Origin: Sphingomonas sp. KRR8 | Lineage (GTDB): Bacteria; Pseudomonadota; Alphaproteobacteria; Sphingomonadales; Sphingomonadaceae | DNA: 64,000 bases | Reading direction: 5' to 3' | Assembly (NCBI RefSeq): GCF_023559245.1 | Contig: NZ_CP097462.1 | Coordinates: forward strand, 310,001 to 374,000 | Notes under the pieces: generated by a model | The model's input: only the letters and a program-made list of their open reading frames with translations | Told to the model about the DNA's origin: nothing | The model's database searches: none | Translations under genes and position numbers: made by a program | Part shown: in pieces, positions 41,626-52,860 of the stretch | Layout of the letters: every line of letters starts with the position of its first letter | How positions within the stretch are numbered: the stretch's first letter is position 1

Positions 41626-43362
41626 TTAGCCGCGCTCCCCGGGCTTGCTTGCCGGCTGCACCTGCGGCTGCGGCTGCGAGGTCATCGGCATTGCAGCACC
41701 TCCGCGGTCCGCGGCGCTCTGGTCGCGGGTGGCGCGGAACTCGCTATCCTGGCTCCAGTTCGGCCAGACATCACTGTTGGCGAGGCGCAGGCCGACGGCG
41801 TGCAGCAGCGTCGCATCCTCGACCATGCCACTGTAATCCCAGTCGGGCTGAACCTCGTCGGCCGGCTGGTGATAGCGGTTTGTAATATATTCCTTGCCGA
41901 TCGCCTCGGCCCTGGCGACGCCGCCGTTCACGAGGTCGCCGCCGCTCTCATAGCTGACGGCTGGCACGCCGACCTTGGCCATGGAGAAGTGGTCGGAGCG
42001 GTAGAAGCCGCCGCTTTCCGGATGGGCGTCAGGAGTGAAAACGCGGTTCTGCTTGCGCGCTTCGTCAGTGAGGATGTCGAGCAGCTCGAGCCGGGCGGTG
42101 CCGCTGATCGAGAAGTCGCGCGCACGGCCGTGCACGCCCATGGAATCGGTGTTGAGCATGCCGACGGTCTTGCCCAGCGGGTAAATCGGGTTGCGGGCGT
42201 AATATTCAGAGCCGAGCAGGCCCTTCTCCTCTGCAGTGACGGCCAGGAACACGATCGAGCGATCCGGGCGAGGACCGCGGGCGAAAGCGCGAGCCTGCTC
42301 AATCAGCTGGGAGATGCCCGTCGCATTGTCGATGGCGCCATTATAGATGGTGTCACCGCGCGCGTCGGGACGGCCGATGCCGAGGTGATCCCAGTGCGCC
42401 GAGTAGATCACCGTCTCGTCGGGACGACGCTTGCCTGGCAGCAGGCCGACAACGTTTTGCGAGGTGATCACCTGGGTCTGCGCGTTGGCGGTGGCGCTGA
42501 GCGTCGCCTTGAGGTCGACCGGCTGGAAGTCCGGCCGGCGCGCGGCCGCCTTCATCTGGGTGAAGTCGAGGCCGGCGGCGCGGAACAGCTTCTGCGCGGT
42601 GTCGAGCGTCACCCAGCTTTCGAACGGAGTGTGCGAGGCGGCGGGGTTTTGCCGGACGATGTCGAACATGGTGTTGGTGTTCGAGTTCTTGACCGTGTTC
42701 CAGCCGTAGGAAGCCGGCGCGGTTTCGTGGACGATGATGACGCCCGCCGCGCCGCGCTTGGCGGCTTCCTCATACTTGTAGGTCCAGCGGCCATAGTAGG
42801 TCATCGCCTTGCCGCCGAACTTGCCCGCGACCGGGTCACCCGCCGCAGCTTCGAAATCAGGGTCGTTGACGAGGACGACGATGATCTTGCCGCGCACGTC
42901 CTGGTTCTTGAAATCGTCCCAGCCGCGCTCCGGCGCCGAAACGCCGTAGCCGGCGAACACCAGCGGCGCATTGGTGATGCGGATTTGGGTGGCGCCGTTC
43001 ATCGGCGAGCGAAGAGCGATGTCGGTGCCCTGCGCGAGTCGAAGTGCGCCGGTGGGCGTCTGCAGAGTCACCACCGGTTCGCCGACGAGGTCGGACTTGA
43101 GCAAGGGCACCGGCTGCGTCCAACTACGCTTGCCGTTCACCATGACACCGCCGGGCTGCAGGCCAGCCGCCTGGAACTGCTGCACGATATAATCGACCGT
43201 CTTGGTCTCGGCCCGCGTGGCAACGCCGCGCCCCTCAAAGGCGTCGGAACCGAGCGTCTGCACGTGCTGGGCGAAGCGCTGCGGGGTGAACATGCCGGTC
43301 TGGGCGGTGGCGGGAGCAATGAATGCGGTGGCGGCAAGCAGCAGGAAGGCGGGACGAATCAC
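41626..43362 (-). CDS. Secreted M28-family zinc aminopeptidase
   Basis: A 578-residue exported peptidase. The signal peptide is IRPAFLLLAATAFIAPATA, starting from GTG at 43362 with GGAG 8 bases upstream. An ATG 138 bases earlier gives an implausible N-terminus. A PA domain insertion lies about residues 140-260. The zinc ligands and catalytic Glu are in order: AHWDHLG, NGAIDNATG, TAEEKGLLG, LNTDSMG, and RYHQPADE. The Gln-rich tail QPQPQVQ is unusual but short. It cleaves N-terminal residues from peptides in the periplasm. Confidence 0.92.
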   Translation of the reverse strand: MIRPAFLLLAATAFIAPATAQTGMFTPQRFAQHVQTLGSDAFEGRGVATRAETKTVDYIVQQFQAAGLQPGGVMVNGKRSWTQPVPLLKSDLVGEPVVTLQTPTGALRLAQGTDIALRSPMNGATQIRITNAPLVFAGYGVSAPERGWDDFKNQDVRGKIIVVLVNDPDFEAAAGDPVAGKFGGKAMTYYGRWTYKYEEAAKRGAAGVIIVHETAPASYGWNTVKNSNTNTMFDIVRQNPAASHTPFESWVTLDTAQKLFRAAGLDFTQMKAAARRPDFQPVDLKATLSATANAQTQVITSQNVVGLLPGKRRPDETVIYSAHWDHLGIGRPDARGDTIYNGAIDNATGISQLIEQARAFARGPRPDRSIVFLAVTAEEKGLLGSEYYARNPIYPLGKTVGMLNTDSMGVHGRARDFSISGTARLELLDILTDEARKQNRVFTPDAHPESGGFYRSDHFSMAKVGVPAVSYESGGDLVNGGVARAEAIGKEYITNRYHQPADEVQPDWDYSGMVEDATLLHAVGLRLANSDVWPNWSQDSEFRATRDQSAADRGGAAMPMTSQPQPQVQPASKPGERG

Positions 43363-43562
43363 AGGCCAGGCTCCATCGTTAGTTTCGGTGAGGAATTGAC
43401 GTCGGCGCGCCTCATGCGCCGCCCTGCCGCCGCTGAAAAGAGGGCAGTTCTCTTCGCACTTGCAACATAAGCGGGCCGTCACTATGTGCCTGCGCCGCAA
43501 GGCCGCCGCCCGACATGCGACGACGACCGTCAGCAGATGGCAGGAAAGGCAACGCCGCAGTG

Positions 43563-45476
43563 ATGACCATTACCGCCGCCGCCGATGAGGGCGGCGAGCC
43601 CTTGTCCGAGGGCGATCACCCGCGAGCCTCGACGGGGTGGCTAACCCTTGGCGCCATCGGCATCGTGTTTGGCGACATCGGCACCTCACCCCTTTACGCC
43701 CTGAAGGAGAGCTTCATCGGGCACCACCCGATGCCGGTGGTCGAGAGCCGGGTGATGGGCGTGATCAGCATCATCTTCTGGACCATGATGATCGTCGTGA
43801 CGCTCAAATACGTCACGATCATGATGCGCGCTGACAACAAGGGCGAGGGCGGCAGCCTGTCCTTGCTGGCCCTGCTGTCGCGCACCGGCAGCGCGGGCAA
43901 GTGGACCGGCGGGCTGACGATGCTCGGCGTGTTCGCCACCGCTTTGTTCTTCGGCGACGCGATGATCACCCCGGCGGTGTCGATCCTCTCGGCGGTCGAG
44001 GGCGTCAGTACGATCGACGCCGGTTTCACCCCGTTCGCCGTCCCGCTCGCAGTGGTGATCATCATCGCCCTGTTCTGGGGGCAGAAGCATGGCACGCATC
44101 GGGTCGGCAGCCTGTTCGGCCCGATCATGCTGTTCTACTTCCTGGTGCTGACCGTGCTGGGCGTGCAGTCGATCCTAGCCAGTCCGGCGATCCTCCAGAG
44201 CCTTTCGCCGCTGTACGGATTTCGCTTCATCGCCCACGATCCGCTGTTCGCCTTCTTTGCGCTGGGCTCGATCGTGCTGGCGGTGACCGGCGCGGAAGCG
44301 CTCTACGCGGACATGGGGCACTTCGGTGCCAAGCCGATCCGGCTGGCCTGGCTGGCGCTCGCCTTTCCGGCATTGATGATCAACTATCTGGGGCAGGGGG
44401 CGCTGCTGCTGCGCACGCCGCAGGCGATCGCCAATCCGTTCTACATGCTGGCCGGCCCACAATGGCGGCTCGGCCTCATCCTGCTGGCCGTGGTGGCGAC
44501 CGTGATCGCCAGCCAGGCCGTGATCACGGGCGCCTTCAGCGTGGTTCGGCAGGCGGTCCAGCTCGGCCTTTTCCCGCGCATTCTCATCCGCCACACCAGC
44601 GCCAAGGCGGAAGGCCAGATCTACATCCCGCTGGTCAACTGGTCGCTGTGCGTGATGGTGCTCGTGCTGGTGCTGTTGTTCCGCAACAGCTCCAACCTGG
44701 CGTCCGCTTATGGCATTGCGGTGACTGGCACCATGTTCATCACCACGGTCATGCTGGCGGTGCTGCTGTGGCGCTACTGGAACTGGCCGAAGTGGGTGTC
44801 CGTCCCGCTGATCGCATTGCTGGGGACGGTGGACCTGACCTACTTCGCGTCGAACCTGACCAAGTTCTTCGACGGGGGCTGGTTCCCGGTGCTGATCGCG
44901 CTGGCGGCTTTTGCGGTTCTGACTACCTGGTCGCGTGGCCGCCGGCTGGTTCAGGAGCAACTGGACAGCGCGGCCATGCCGGTGGAGCTGTTCGTCAAGT
45001 CGGTCAGCAAGGGCGTGCACCGGATTCCCGGGACCGCCATCTACCTGACCTCGTCCGCCAGCGGCATTCCGCCGGCACTGCTGCACAATCTGAAGCACAA
45101 TCAGGTGCTGCACGAGACGGTGCTGCTGACGACCATTCGCATCAAGGACGTGCCCTTCGTCCCTGACGAGAAGCGCGTCGACGTGCAGGGGCTTGGGTGC
45201 GGCCTCAAGCGGGTAACGCTGCGCTATGGTTTTTCGGACGACATCGACGTGCCGTCGTCGCTCGCACTGGCCAAGAGCCAGGTCGGCGTTTGCAAGCCAA
45301 TGACCACCAGCTACTTCCTATCGCGGCAGACGGTCGTGCCCAGCAACAAGCCGGGCATGGCGATGTGGCGCGAGCGGCTGTTCGGCTGGATGGTCCGCAA
45401 TTCGGCGACGGCGATGGATTTCTTCAAGCTGCCCCCGAACCGGGTGGTCGAACTGGGCAGCCAGGTCACCATCTAG
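43563..45476 (+). CDS. kup: Kup-family potassium uptake transporter
   Basis: A 637-residue protein with about 12 membrane segments in the first 440 residues and a cytoplasmic tail. Signatures are LGAIGIVFGDIGTSPLYALKE and MMRADNKGEGGSLSLLALL, plus GDAMITPAVSILSAVEG. It imports K+ by proton symport. The start is uncertain: ATG 43563 is used; a GTG three bases before it or an ATG at 43515 is possible, and AGGAAAGG at 43542-43549 fits a start here best. It is divergent from the M28 gene and followed 59 bases later by a lipoprotein gene. Confidence 0.92.
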   Translation: MTITAAADEGGEPLSEGDHPRASTGWLTLGAIGIVFGDIGTSPLYALKESFIGHHPMPVVESRVMGVISIIFWTMMIVVTLKYVTIMMRADNKGEGGSLSLLALLSRTGSAGKWTGGLTMLGVFATALFFGDAMITPAVSILSAVEGVSTIDAGFTPFAVPLAVVIIIALFWGQKHGTHRVGSLFGPIMLFYFLVLTVLGVQSILASPAILQSLSPLYGFRFIAHDPLFAFFALGSIVLAVTGAEALYADMGHFGAKPIRLAWLALAFPALMINYLGQGALLLRTPQAIANPFYMLAGPQWRLGLILLAVVATVIASQAVITGAFSVVRQAVQLGLFPRILIRHTSAKAEGQIYIPLVNWSLCVMVLVLVLLFRNSSNLASAYGIAVTGTMFITTVMLAVLLWRYWNWPKWVSVPLIALLGTVDLTYFASNLTKFFDGGWFPVLIALAAFAVLTTWSRGRRLVQEQLDSAAMPVELFVKSVSKGVHRIPGTAIYLTSSASGIPPALLHNLKHNQVLHETVLLTTIRIKDVPFVPDEKRVDVQGLGCGLKRVTLRYGFSDDIDVPSSLALAKSQVGVCKPMTTSYFLSRQTVVPSNKPGMAMWRERLFGWMVRNSATAMDFFKLPPNRVVELGSQVTI

Positions 45477-45500
45477 TTCACTTGACGAGCGGTTGGCCTG

Positions 45501-45522
45501 CTGTATTGTCGTAGCAATACAG
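45501..45522 (+). promoter_or_regulatory. Perfect palindrome just before a lipoprotein ribosome binding site
   Basis: CTGTATTG-TCGTAG-CAATACAG at 45501-45522 lies directly upstream of GGAGG (45525-45529). TTGACG at 45483-45488 may be the -35, with TATTGT in the palindrome as a -10 at short spacing. Possible operator. Confidence 0.4.
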
Positions 45523-45535
45523 CTGGAGGAAGCTC

Positions 45536-46021
45536 ATGCGCCTTTCACTTCTGATCCCTGGTCTGTCGCTGGTGATGGTGGCGGGCTGTCATGCCCAGAC
45601 CAAGAACCCCGCGGATGGGGACGAGAAGGTCAACATCCAGGGCGACGGGAATGGTTCGGTCTCGTTCGACCTGCCGTTCGCCAAGGGCCAGGTGAAGCTG
45701 CCTTCGGGCATGATGCACAACGCCAATTTCGATATCGACGGCGTGAAGCTGATGCCGGGCAGCAAGGTCACTGGCTTCAACGTCGACGCAGGCGGCGACA
45801 AGGACGCGACCGTCAACATGAAGTTCACGGCGCCCGGCAACCCCGGCGAGGTTCAGAAATACTTCCTCGATCAGTTCGCGGCCAAGGGCGTGACCGCCCG
45901 TGCGGACGGAAGCGGCCTGGCCGGCACCGGCAAAGATGGAGAGCAGTTCACCATCGGCCTGGCGCCGGGTGACGGTGGCACCGCCGGCACCATCGTCATC
46001 CACGACAAGAACAAGGGCTGA
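45536..46021 (+). CDS. Putative lipoprotein of unknown function
   Basis: A 161-residue protein with a lipobox VAGC after LSLLIPGLSLVMVAGC. The mature protein begins with a polar, Gly/Asp-rich region, then VSFDLPFAKGQVKLPSGMM and beta-rich sequence, ending VIHDKNKG. I do not recognise a family. GGAGGAAGCTC precedes the ATG at 45536. It lies after kup and converges on the S9 peptidase gene, 24 bases from its end. Confidence 0.72.
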   Translation: MRLSLLIPGLSLVMVAGCHAQTKNPADGDEKVNIQGDGNGSVSFDLPFAKGQVKLPSGMMHNANFDIDGVKLMPGSKVTGFNVDAGGDKDATVNMKFTAPGNPGEVQKYFLDQFAAKGVTARADGSGLAGTGKDGEQFTIGLAPGDGGTAGTIVIHDKNKG

Positions 46022-46045
46022 GCCGGCCCCGCCGGTGCGCTGGAC

Positions 46046-48094
46046 TCAGCGCTTCCGGTAGCGATCGAACCAGGCGAGGATGGCGCTGGCCTTGGCTGCG
46101 GACTGGCTGGGCCGCGCGGTCAGGCCACCGTGGCTGGCGCCCGGAACCTTGACCAGCGTGGTCGGCACGCCGGCCAGCTTCAGCGCGGCATAGTATTGCT
46201 CGGCCTCGCTGACGGGGGTGCGGTAATCCTCGCTGCCGACCACCACCAGCGTCGGTGTCTTGACGTTGCCGACAAGGCTCAGCGGCGATCGCGCCCAATA
46301 GCCCTGCGGATCCTGCCACGGCAGCTTGCCCATCCAGTATTTGGCAAAGAAGGGCACGCCATCGGCAGTCAGCGCCATGCTGGTCCAGTTGATCACCGGC
46401 TTCTGCGCCGCCGCCGCGCGAAAGCGATTGGTCTTCCCGACCAGCCACGCGGTCAGCACGCCCCCACCCGAGCCGCCGGTGACGAAAAGGTTTTCCGGAT
46501 CGGCGACGCCCTGCGCGATGGCTGCATCCACCGCCGCCATCAGGTCATCAGAGTCGGTCCCGGGATAGGTCTTCTCGATGCCGTCGGCGAAACGCTGGCC
46601 ATAGCCGGTGGAGCCGCGCGGGTTGGTGTAGAGCACCGCGTAACCGGCGGCGGCGTAAAGCTGGTCGTCGGTGGAGAAGGTCGGGCCATAGCTGCTGTAC
46701 GGTCCGCCGTGAATCTCCAGGATCATCGGCACGCGCGTGCCGGGCTGATAGGTCGGCGGAAGGACCAGCCAACTCGGCACCTGGCCGCCGTCGGGCGCCT
46801 TGGCCGTGAAGGCGCGCACTTCGCCGAGGCGCTTGGCGCCCAGCCACAGGTCGTTGAGGCGGGTCAGCCGGCGGGCGGAGCCACCGCGAGTCACGGAAAC
46901 ATCGGCCGGACTTTGCGTGTTGCCGCTGGTGAAGGCGACGCTGCCGTCGCGGGCGACCGACCAGCTGCCGCCTGCGTAGGGGCGGTCCAGCCCCGAACCG
47001 ACCACCGATGAGGCGAGGGAGCTCACCCGCCCGTCCAAGCCGACGCGGGACACGCGATAGCTGCCGCCTTCCTCATAGCCGACCACCAGACTGTTGCCCG
47101 CCCAGTCGAGGCGATCGACGCTACGGTCGAGCCCGGGCGCGAGTTCGCGCACCCCGCTGCCGTCGCGGTTCATGACGTAGAGATGGTTCTGCTCGTACCC
47201 TTTGCCGCGATCATCATAGCCGATGAAGGCGATCAGCCGCCCATCGGGCGAAACGCGCGGGCTCTGGTCGGGGCCATTGCGGCGGGTCAGCGCGACCGGT
47301 GCGCCACCGTCGACGGGAAGGGAGTAGACCTCGCTGTCGACAGCGTTGATCTCCCAGTCCGGCTTCAAATTGGCGCTGAACAAGATGGTGCGGCCGTCCG
47401 GCGTCCAGCTGAGCGGCCCTTCATGGTCGAAGCTGCCGCTGGTCAGGCGGCGCGGCGCACCGCCGTCCGCGTCGACCAGGAAGATGTGGTCGAAGCCGGC
47501 TTGAAGGTATCCCGCGCCGTCAGCCCGGTACGTCACCTTGTCGATGACCTGCAGCGGGTTGGCCCATTGGGCGCCTTCCGGCTTGGGCGGGGCGGAGCCA
47601 AGCTTGGGCTCGTCTCCTGGAACCCGCATGACGTACGCGATGCGGCGGCCGTCGGGTGACCAGGCGATGTCGGACGGGCTGTCTGGCAGGCCGGTGACGC
47701 GAACGCTGTCTCCGCGATCCATCCAGCGGACGAACAGCTGCGGTGACCCTCCCTCGACCGCCGAGACATAGGCCAGGCGTTTGCCGTCTGGCGACCAGCG
47801 CGGGCTGCTCGGTCCGCCCGGACCGGTCACCAGCGGCCGCTGCTGCCCGGTTGCGACGTCGATCAGCCAGATAGACGGAGCCATGCGGTCCTTGAGCGGA
47901 TCGGCCGTCATCCGGACGTAAGCGATCTGCCGCCCGTCGGGGCTGATCTGCGGGTCGGACGCCACCGAGAAGTTGAACAGGTCAGCGCCGGTGAGCACCG
48001 TGCTCGGCGCATCCTCGCCGCTCTGCGCCATGACGGGCGATAGCGGCGCGGTCGAGACCAGCAGTGCGCCAACGAACAGCTTCCAGTGATTCAT
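46046..48094 (-). CDS. Secreted S9-family prolyl oligopeptidase/acylaminoacyl-peptidase
   Basis: A 682-residue exported serine peptidase. The signal peptide is NHWKLFVGALLVSTAPLSPVMA. A beta-propeller occupies about residues 35-400 (repeats with SPDGR and WSPDGK). The alpha/beta-hydrolase domain has GGPYSSYGP, the nucleophile elbow GGSGGG, the acid in GSEDYRTP and histidine in PGASHGG. It degrades periplasmic peptides. The divergent ATP-grasp gene starts 122 bases away. Confidence 0.92.
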   Translation of the reverse strand: MNHWKLFVGALLVSTAPLSPVMAQSGEDAPSTVLTGADLFNFSVASDPQISPDGRQIAYVRMTADPLKDRMAPSIWLIDVATGQQRPLVTGPGGPSSPRWSPDGKRLAYVSAVEGGSPQLFVRWMDRGDSVRVTGLPDSPSDIAWSPDGRRIAYVMRVPGDEPKLGSAPPKPEGAQWANPLQVIDKVTYRADGAGYLQAGFDHIFLVDADGGAPRRLTSGSFDHEGPLSWTPDGRTILFSANLKPDWEINAVDSEVYSLPVDGGAPVALTRRNGPDQSPRVSPDGRLIAFIGYDDRGKGYEQNHLYVMNRDGSGVRELAPGLDRSVDRLDWAGNSLVVGYEEGGSYRVSRVGLDGRVSSLASSVVGSGLDRPYAGGSWSVARDGSVAFTSGNTQSPADVSVTRGGSARRLTRLNDLWLGAKRLGEVRAFTAKAPDGGQVPSWLVLPPTYQPGTRVPMILEIHGGPYSSYGPTFSTDDQLYAAAGYAVLYTNPRGSTGYGQRFADGIEKTYPGTDSDDLMAAVDAAIAQGVADPENLFVTGGSGGGVLTAWLVGKTNRFRAAAAQKPVINWTSMALTADGVPFFAKYWMGKLPWQDPQGYWARSPLSLVGNVKTPTLVVVGSEDYRTPVSEAEQYYAALKLAGVPTTLVKVPGASHGGLTARPSQSAAKASAILAWFDRYRKR

Positions 48095-48216
48095 GTGCTT
48101 CGCCTCCCCGAAGAGATGCGGAAAGAAGCACAGCAGGCGGCGGCTTGGCTAGAGCAGCGCTAGGTCTTTGGTCCGGGGAAGGAACGAATGGCTTCCACCC
48201 TTCGCTAAGGCGGGCA

Positions 48217-49083
48217 ATGCCTGTCTTCTCCGCACCGCCGACGCCCGTCGGCTCAAGCCCGTTTCGAATTCAACTCACTTACTGGTGGCGCCATCGGCGG
48301 TTCGCACGGCTGGAGCGGCCGTTGCTGTTCACCGAGTGGGTGCAGCACCGCAAGCTGAACGACCGCGATCCGCGGCTGCCGCTGCTGGCGAACAAGGTCG
48401 CGGTGAAGCAGTGGGTGGCCGAGCGGCTCGGGGATGGCTGGGTGACCCCGACCCTGTGGCGCGGCACCGAGCTTCCTTCGGAGCCAGCGTGGGAATTCCC
48501 GTATGTCGTGAAAGCGCGGCACGGGTGCCAGCAGTCCTTGGTCATCCGGAATACCGCGGATCATGCTGGAGCCGTCCGACGGTCGCGCAAGTGGATGCGT
48601 GGGCACTATGGCGCGTGGCTCGACGAGTGGCTCTATGGCGAGATCGAGCCGGGGTTGCTGGTAGAGCCGTTCATCGGTGAAGGCGCCGAACTCCCCGTCG
48701 ATTACAAGATCTTCGTATTCGGCGGCGAAGCTCACTTCGTGCAGGTCCACCTCGGCCGGGGGCAGGATCACCGCTGGATCGTCCTCGATCGGAATTGGCG
48801 TCGGGTATCGCGCGCCACCCAAGACCCTGACCCTCGTCGCCCGGCGTCGCTTGCGGCCATGCTTCGTGGGGCCGAAGCTCTGGGGGCCGGCTTTCCATTC
48901 GTTCGTGCCGACTTCTACGAGATTGCTGGTCGAGCGCGGTTCGGCGAAATGACCTTCTATCCCGGCAGCGGGCTTGAGCAGGTGCAGCCGCCGCGGCTTG
49001 ACCTGCTGATGGGTCTGCTCTGGCGCGACGCGCTAGCCAGCGCTTCAGCCGTACCTTCGCTGGCGGAGGCCGACGCAGCGTAG
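48217..49083 (+). CDS. TupA-like ATP-grasp enzyme (polysaccharide biosynthesis)
   Basis: A 288-residue protein of the ATP-grasp TupA family. Supporting blocks are VQHRKLNDRDPRLPLLANK (conserved N-terminal region), PYVVKARHGCQQS (ATP-binding lysine), EPFIGEGAELPVDYKIFVFGG and RADFYEI / GEMTFYPGSGLE (metal-binding acidic residues). The fold ligates amino groups to carboxylates; TupA-like members are tied to teichuronopeptide and exopolysaccharide synthesis. AAGG stands 8 bases before ATG 48217. No polysaccharide genes are adjacent. Confidence 0.8.
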   Translation: MPVFSAPPTPVGSSPFRIQLTYWWRHRRFARLERPLLFTEWVQHRKLNDRDPRLPLLANKVAVKQWVAERLGDGWVTPTLWRGTELPSEPAWEFPYVVKARHGCQQSLVIRNTADHAGAVRRSRKWMRGHYGAWLDEWLYGEIEPGLLVEPFIGEGAELPVDYKIFVFGGEAHFVQVHLGRGQDHRWIVLDRNWRRVSRATQDPDPRRPASLAAMLRGAEALGAGFPFVRADFYEIAGRARFGEMTFYPGSGLEQVQPPRLDLLMGLLWRDALASASAVPSLAEADAA

Positions 49084-49087
49084 CGTT

Positions 49088-49148
49088 GCTCAACCAAATG
49101 GTTGACTGTTAGCGCCAAGGCCCCTATCGCTCAACTATATGGTTGAAC
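49088..49148. promoter_or_regulatory. Promoter and two matching operators of the ArsR-type gene
   Basis: GCTCAACCAAATGGTTGACT (49088-49107) and GCTCAACTATATGGTTGAAC (49129-49148) agree at 16 of 20 bases and each holds CAAC-N6-GTTG. Their starts are 41 bases apart (four helical turns). TTGACT (49102-49107) in the first gives a -35, with TATCGC (49125-49130) 17 bases on. The start ATG (49139-49141) is inside the second operator. Confidence 0.7.
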
Positions 49149-49477
49149 GACTCGATCTTACCTTCGCGGCATTGGGCGATCCGACGCGGCGGGGCATGCT
49201 GGCCCAACTCGCCACAGGCGAATGCTCGATAAGTGAATTGGCGGAGCCGCTGGCGATGAGCTTTGCCGGCGCTTCCAAGCATGTGAAGGTGCTGGAGGAG
49301 GCAGGTCTTGTGACGCGCCGCCGGGCCGGCCGCGCGCACGTCATCACCATCCAGGCCGAACCGCTAGCGGAGGCGGAACGCTGGTTGCGCCAATGGGAGC
49401 GCTTCTGGACGGACCGCCTCGACGCACTCGAGACCGCACTGAAACAGGACCGAAGCAAGGAGAAGCACTGTGGCTGA
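49139..49477 (+). CDS. ArsR/SmtB-type winged-helix regulator
   Basis: A 112-residue repressor-type protein. The recognition region SISELAEPLAMSFAGASKHVKVLEEAGLV (about residues 30-58) is the ArsR helix-turn-helix, and RRRAGRAHVITI is the wing. It has only one Cys in the metal-sensing helix region and so is likely of the non-metal type that partners SRPBCC/AHSA1 proteins. The ATG sits inside an operator, so the transcript should be leaderless. The stop overlaps the GTG of the next gene by 8 bases. Confidence 0.9.
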   Translation: MVERLDLTFAALGDPTRRGMLAQLATGECSISELAEPLAMSFAGASKHVKVLEEAGLVTRRRAGRAHVITIQAEPLAEAERWLRQWERFWTDRLDALETALKQDRSKEKHCG

Positions 49478-50009
49478 GACACTGATCGCACCGCGTATTT
49501 CGCGGATGGGTCCGGACACCATTCGTCTTGAACGGCTGCTCGACGCGTCGATCGAAACAGTGTGGCGCTACCTTACCGAGGCGGATCTGCGACGGACCTG
49601 GTTCATGGGCGGGACCGACGCTTCAGACCAAGGCGAGTTCGACCTGGTAATCGACCACGACAACCTGTCCGACGAGGTTGTGCCCTATCCGGAGAGCTAT
49701 GCCGCGTCGAAGGGCAAGACGATGCGCGAAAAGGTCCTTCGGTTTGAGCCGCCTAACCTGCTCGAAACCACCTTTGGCGGCGGTGAGCAGGGGATCGTGA
49801 CCTATGCGCTCCAAGCCAGGGGCGGTCAGACGCTGCTGACGCTGACGCACCGCGGAATTACCAGTCCGACCGGGCCTCAGAACTTTGGAAGTGGCTGGAC
49901 TTCACACCTGGAGATGCTGGCGCATCGCGTGGCGGGAACTGGAGTTGCGAACTTCTGGACGTTGCATGCGCAATCGCAGGAAGAGGTAAGGGCCGCGCTC
50001 GCCAGCTAA
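49470..50009 (+). CDS. SRPBCC/AHSA1-family protein
   Basis: A 179-residue AHSA1/START-like protein. The family start is IRLERLLDASIETVWRYLTEADLRRTWF, then a beta-rich middle with LRFEPPNLLETTFGGG and a C-terminal helix (GWTSHLEMLAHRV). ArsR-SRPBCC pairs are common, and the partner is often regulated by the ArsR product; the ligand is unknown. The GTG start at 49470 has AAGGAG upstream within the ArsR gene, so translation is coupled. Confidence 0.88.
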   Translation: MAETLIAPRISRMGPDTIRLERLLDASIETVWRYLTEADLRRTWFMGGTDASDQGEFDLVIDHDNLSDEVVPYPESYAASKGKTMREKVLRFEPPNLLETTFGGGEQGIVTYALQARGGQTLLTLTHRGITSPTGPQNFGSGWTSHLEMLAHRVAGTGVANFWTLHAQSQEEVRAALAS

Positions 50010-50044
50010 ACGCCGGAACGGCTAATCGTTTCATCATAACACAA

Positions 50045-50072
50045 CGGCTCCGCACCCTTGGGTACGGAGCCG
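50045..50072. terminator. Bidirectional terminator-like hairpin between the SRPBCC and clpA genes
   Basis: CGGCTCCG (50045-50052) pairs with CGGAGCCG (50065-50072), and the inner ACCC/GGGT extends it. It stands 36 bases after the SRPBCC stop. On the minus strand it is followed by TTGTGTTATG, so it also suits the end of clpA. Confidence 0.7.
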
Positions 50073-50097
50073 CATGTTTGGGGCCTGATTCCGCCGC

Positions 50098-52515
<2,418 letters not shown>

Positions 52516-52619
52516 TGATTACTCCTTGCCAAAGGGCAGGAGGCCCCCCGGACTTATATTGTATGTCGTAAGGCGTGCAGCCCTCATCAAGGGCTTGAAA
52601 AGCGGTTCGGGTGTGGACC

Positions 52620-52814
52620 CTATCGCTTGAACAGCGCATCGGCTGCCGACCGGTGCTGGTCGACCCGGCTCATATGTGTTTCAACCCGCGCGATCTCCGC
52701 CCGAAGGGCTTCGATCCGCTCCGCCAGCTCATGCTGGCTAAACGGGTCGAGGTCCTGCCTGGCGAGGAGCAGCAGCGGATCGTCCGGCTTGGACGAGAAG
52801 AAATCGTCATCCAT
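52620..52814 (-). CDS. DUF1192-family small protein
   Basis: A 64-residue protein beginning MDDDFFSSKPDDPLLLLAR and running into LDPFSQHELAERIEALRAEIARVE, a short coiled coil. This is the DUF1192 pattern, found near alphaproteobacterial quinone-oxidoreductase or ClpA genes. ATG 52812-52814 is used; a longer frame runs into the divergent gene. The gap to the clpA start is 104 bases. Function unknown. Confidence 0.85.
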   Translation of the reverse strand: MDDDFFSSKPDDPLLLLARQDLDPFSQHELAERIEALRAEIARVETHMSRVDQHRSAADALFKR

Positions 52815-52860
52815 GACGGCAAGCGTTGACCCGGCCCGCCGCCCTGTCAATGAGTCGATC

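Noticed and set aside
41800..43470. A 556-codon open frame antisense to the M28 peptidase
   Set aside because: It is a shadow of the well-supported peptidase gene, rich in Arg/Val/Asp/His without any motif.
48180..48204. GGAAC at about 48180 as an EcfG promoter of the ATP-grasp gene
   Set aside because: Sixteen bases on, the sequence is TCGC, not CGTT, so the -10 element is missing.
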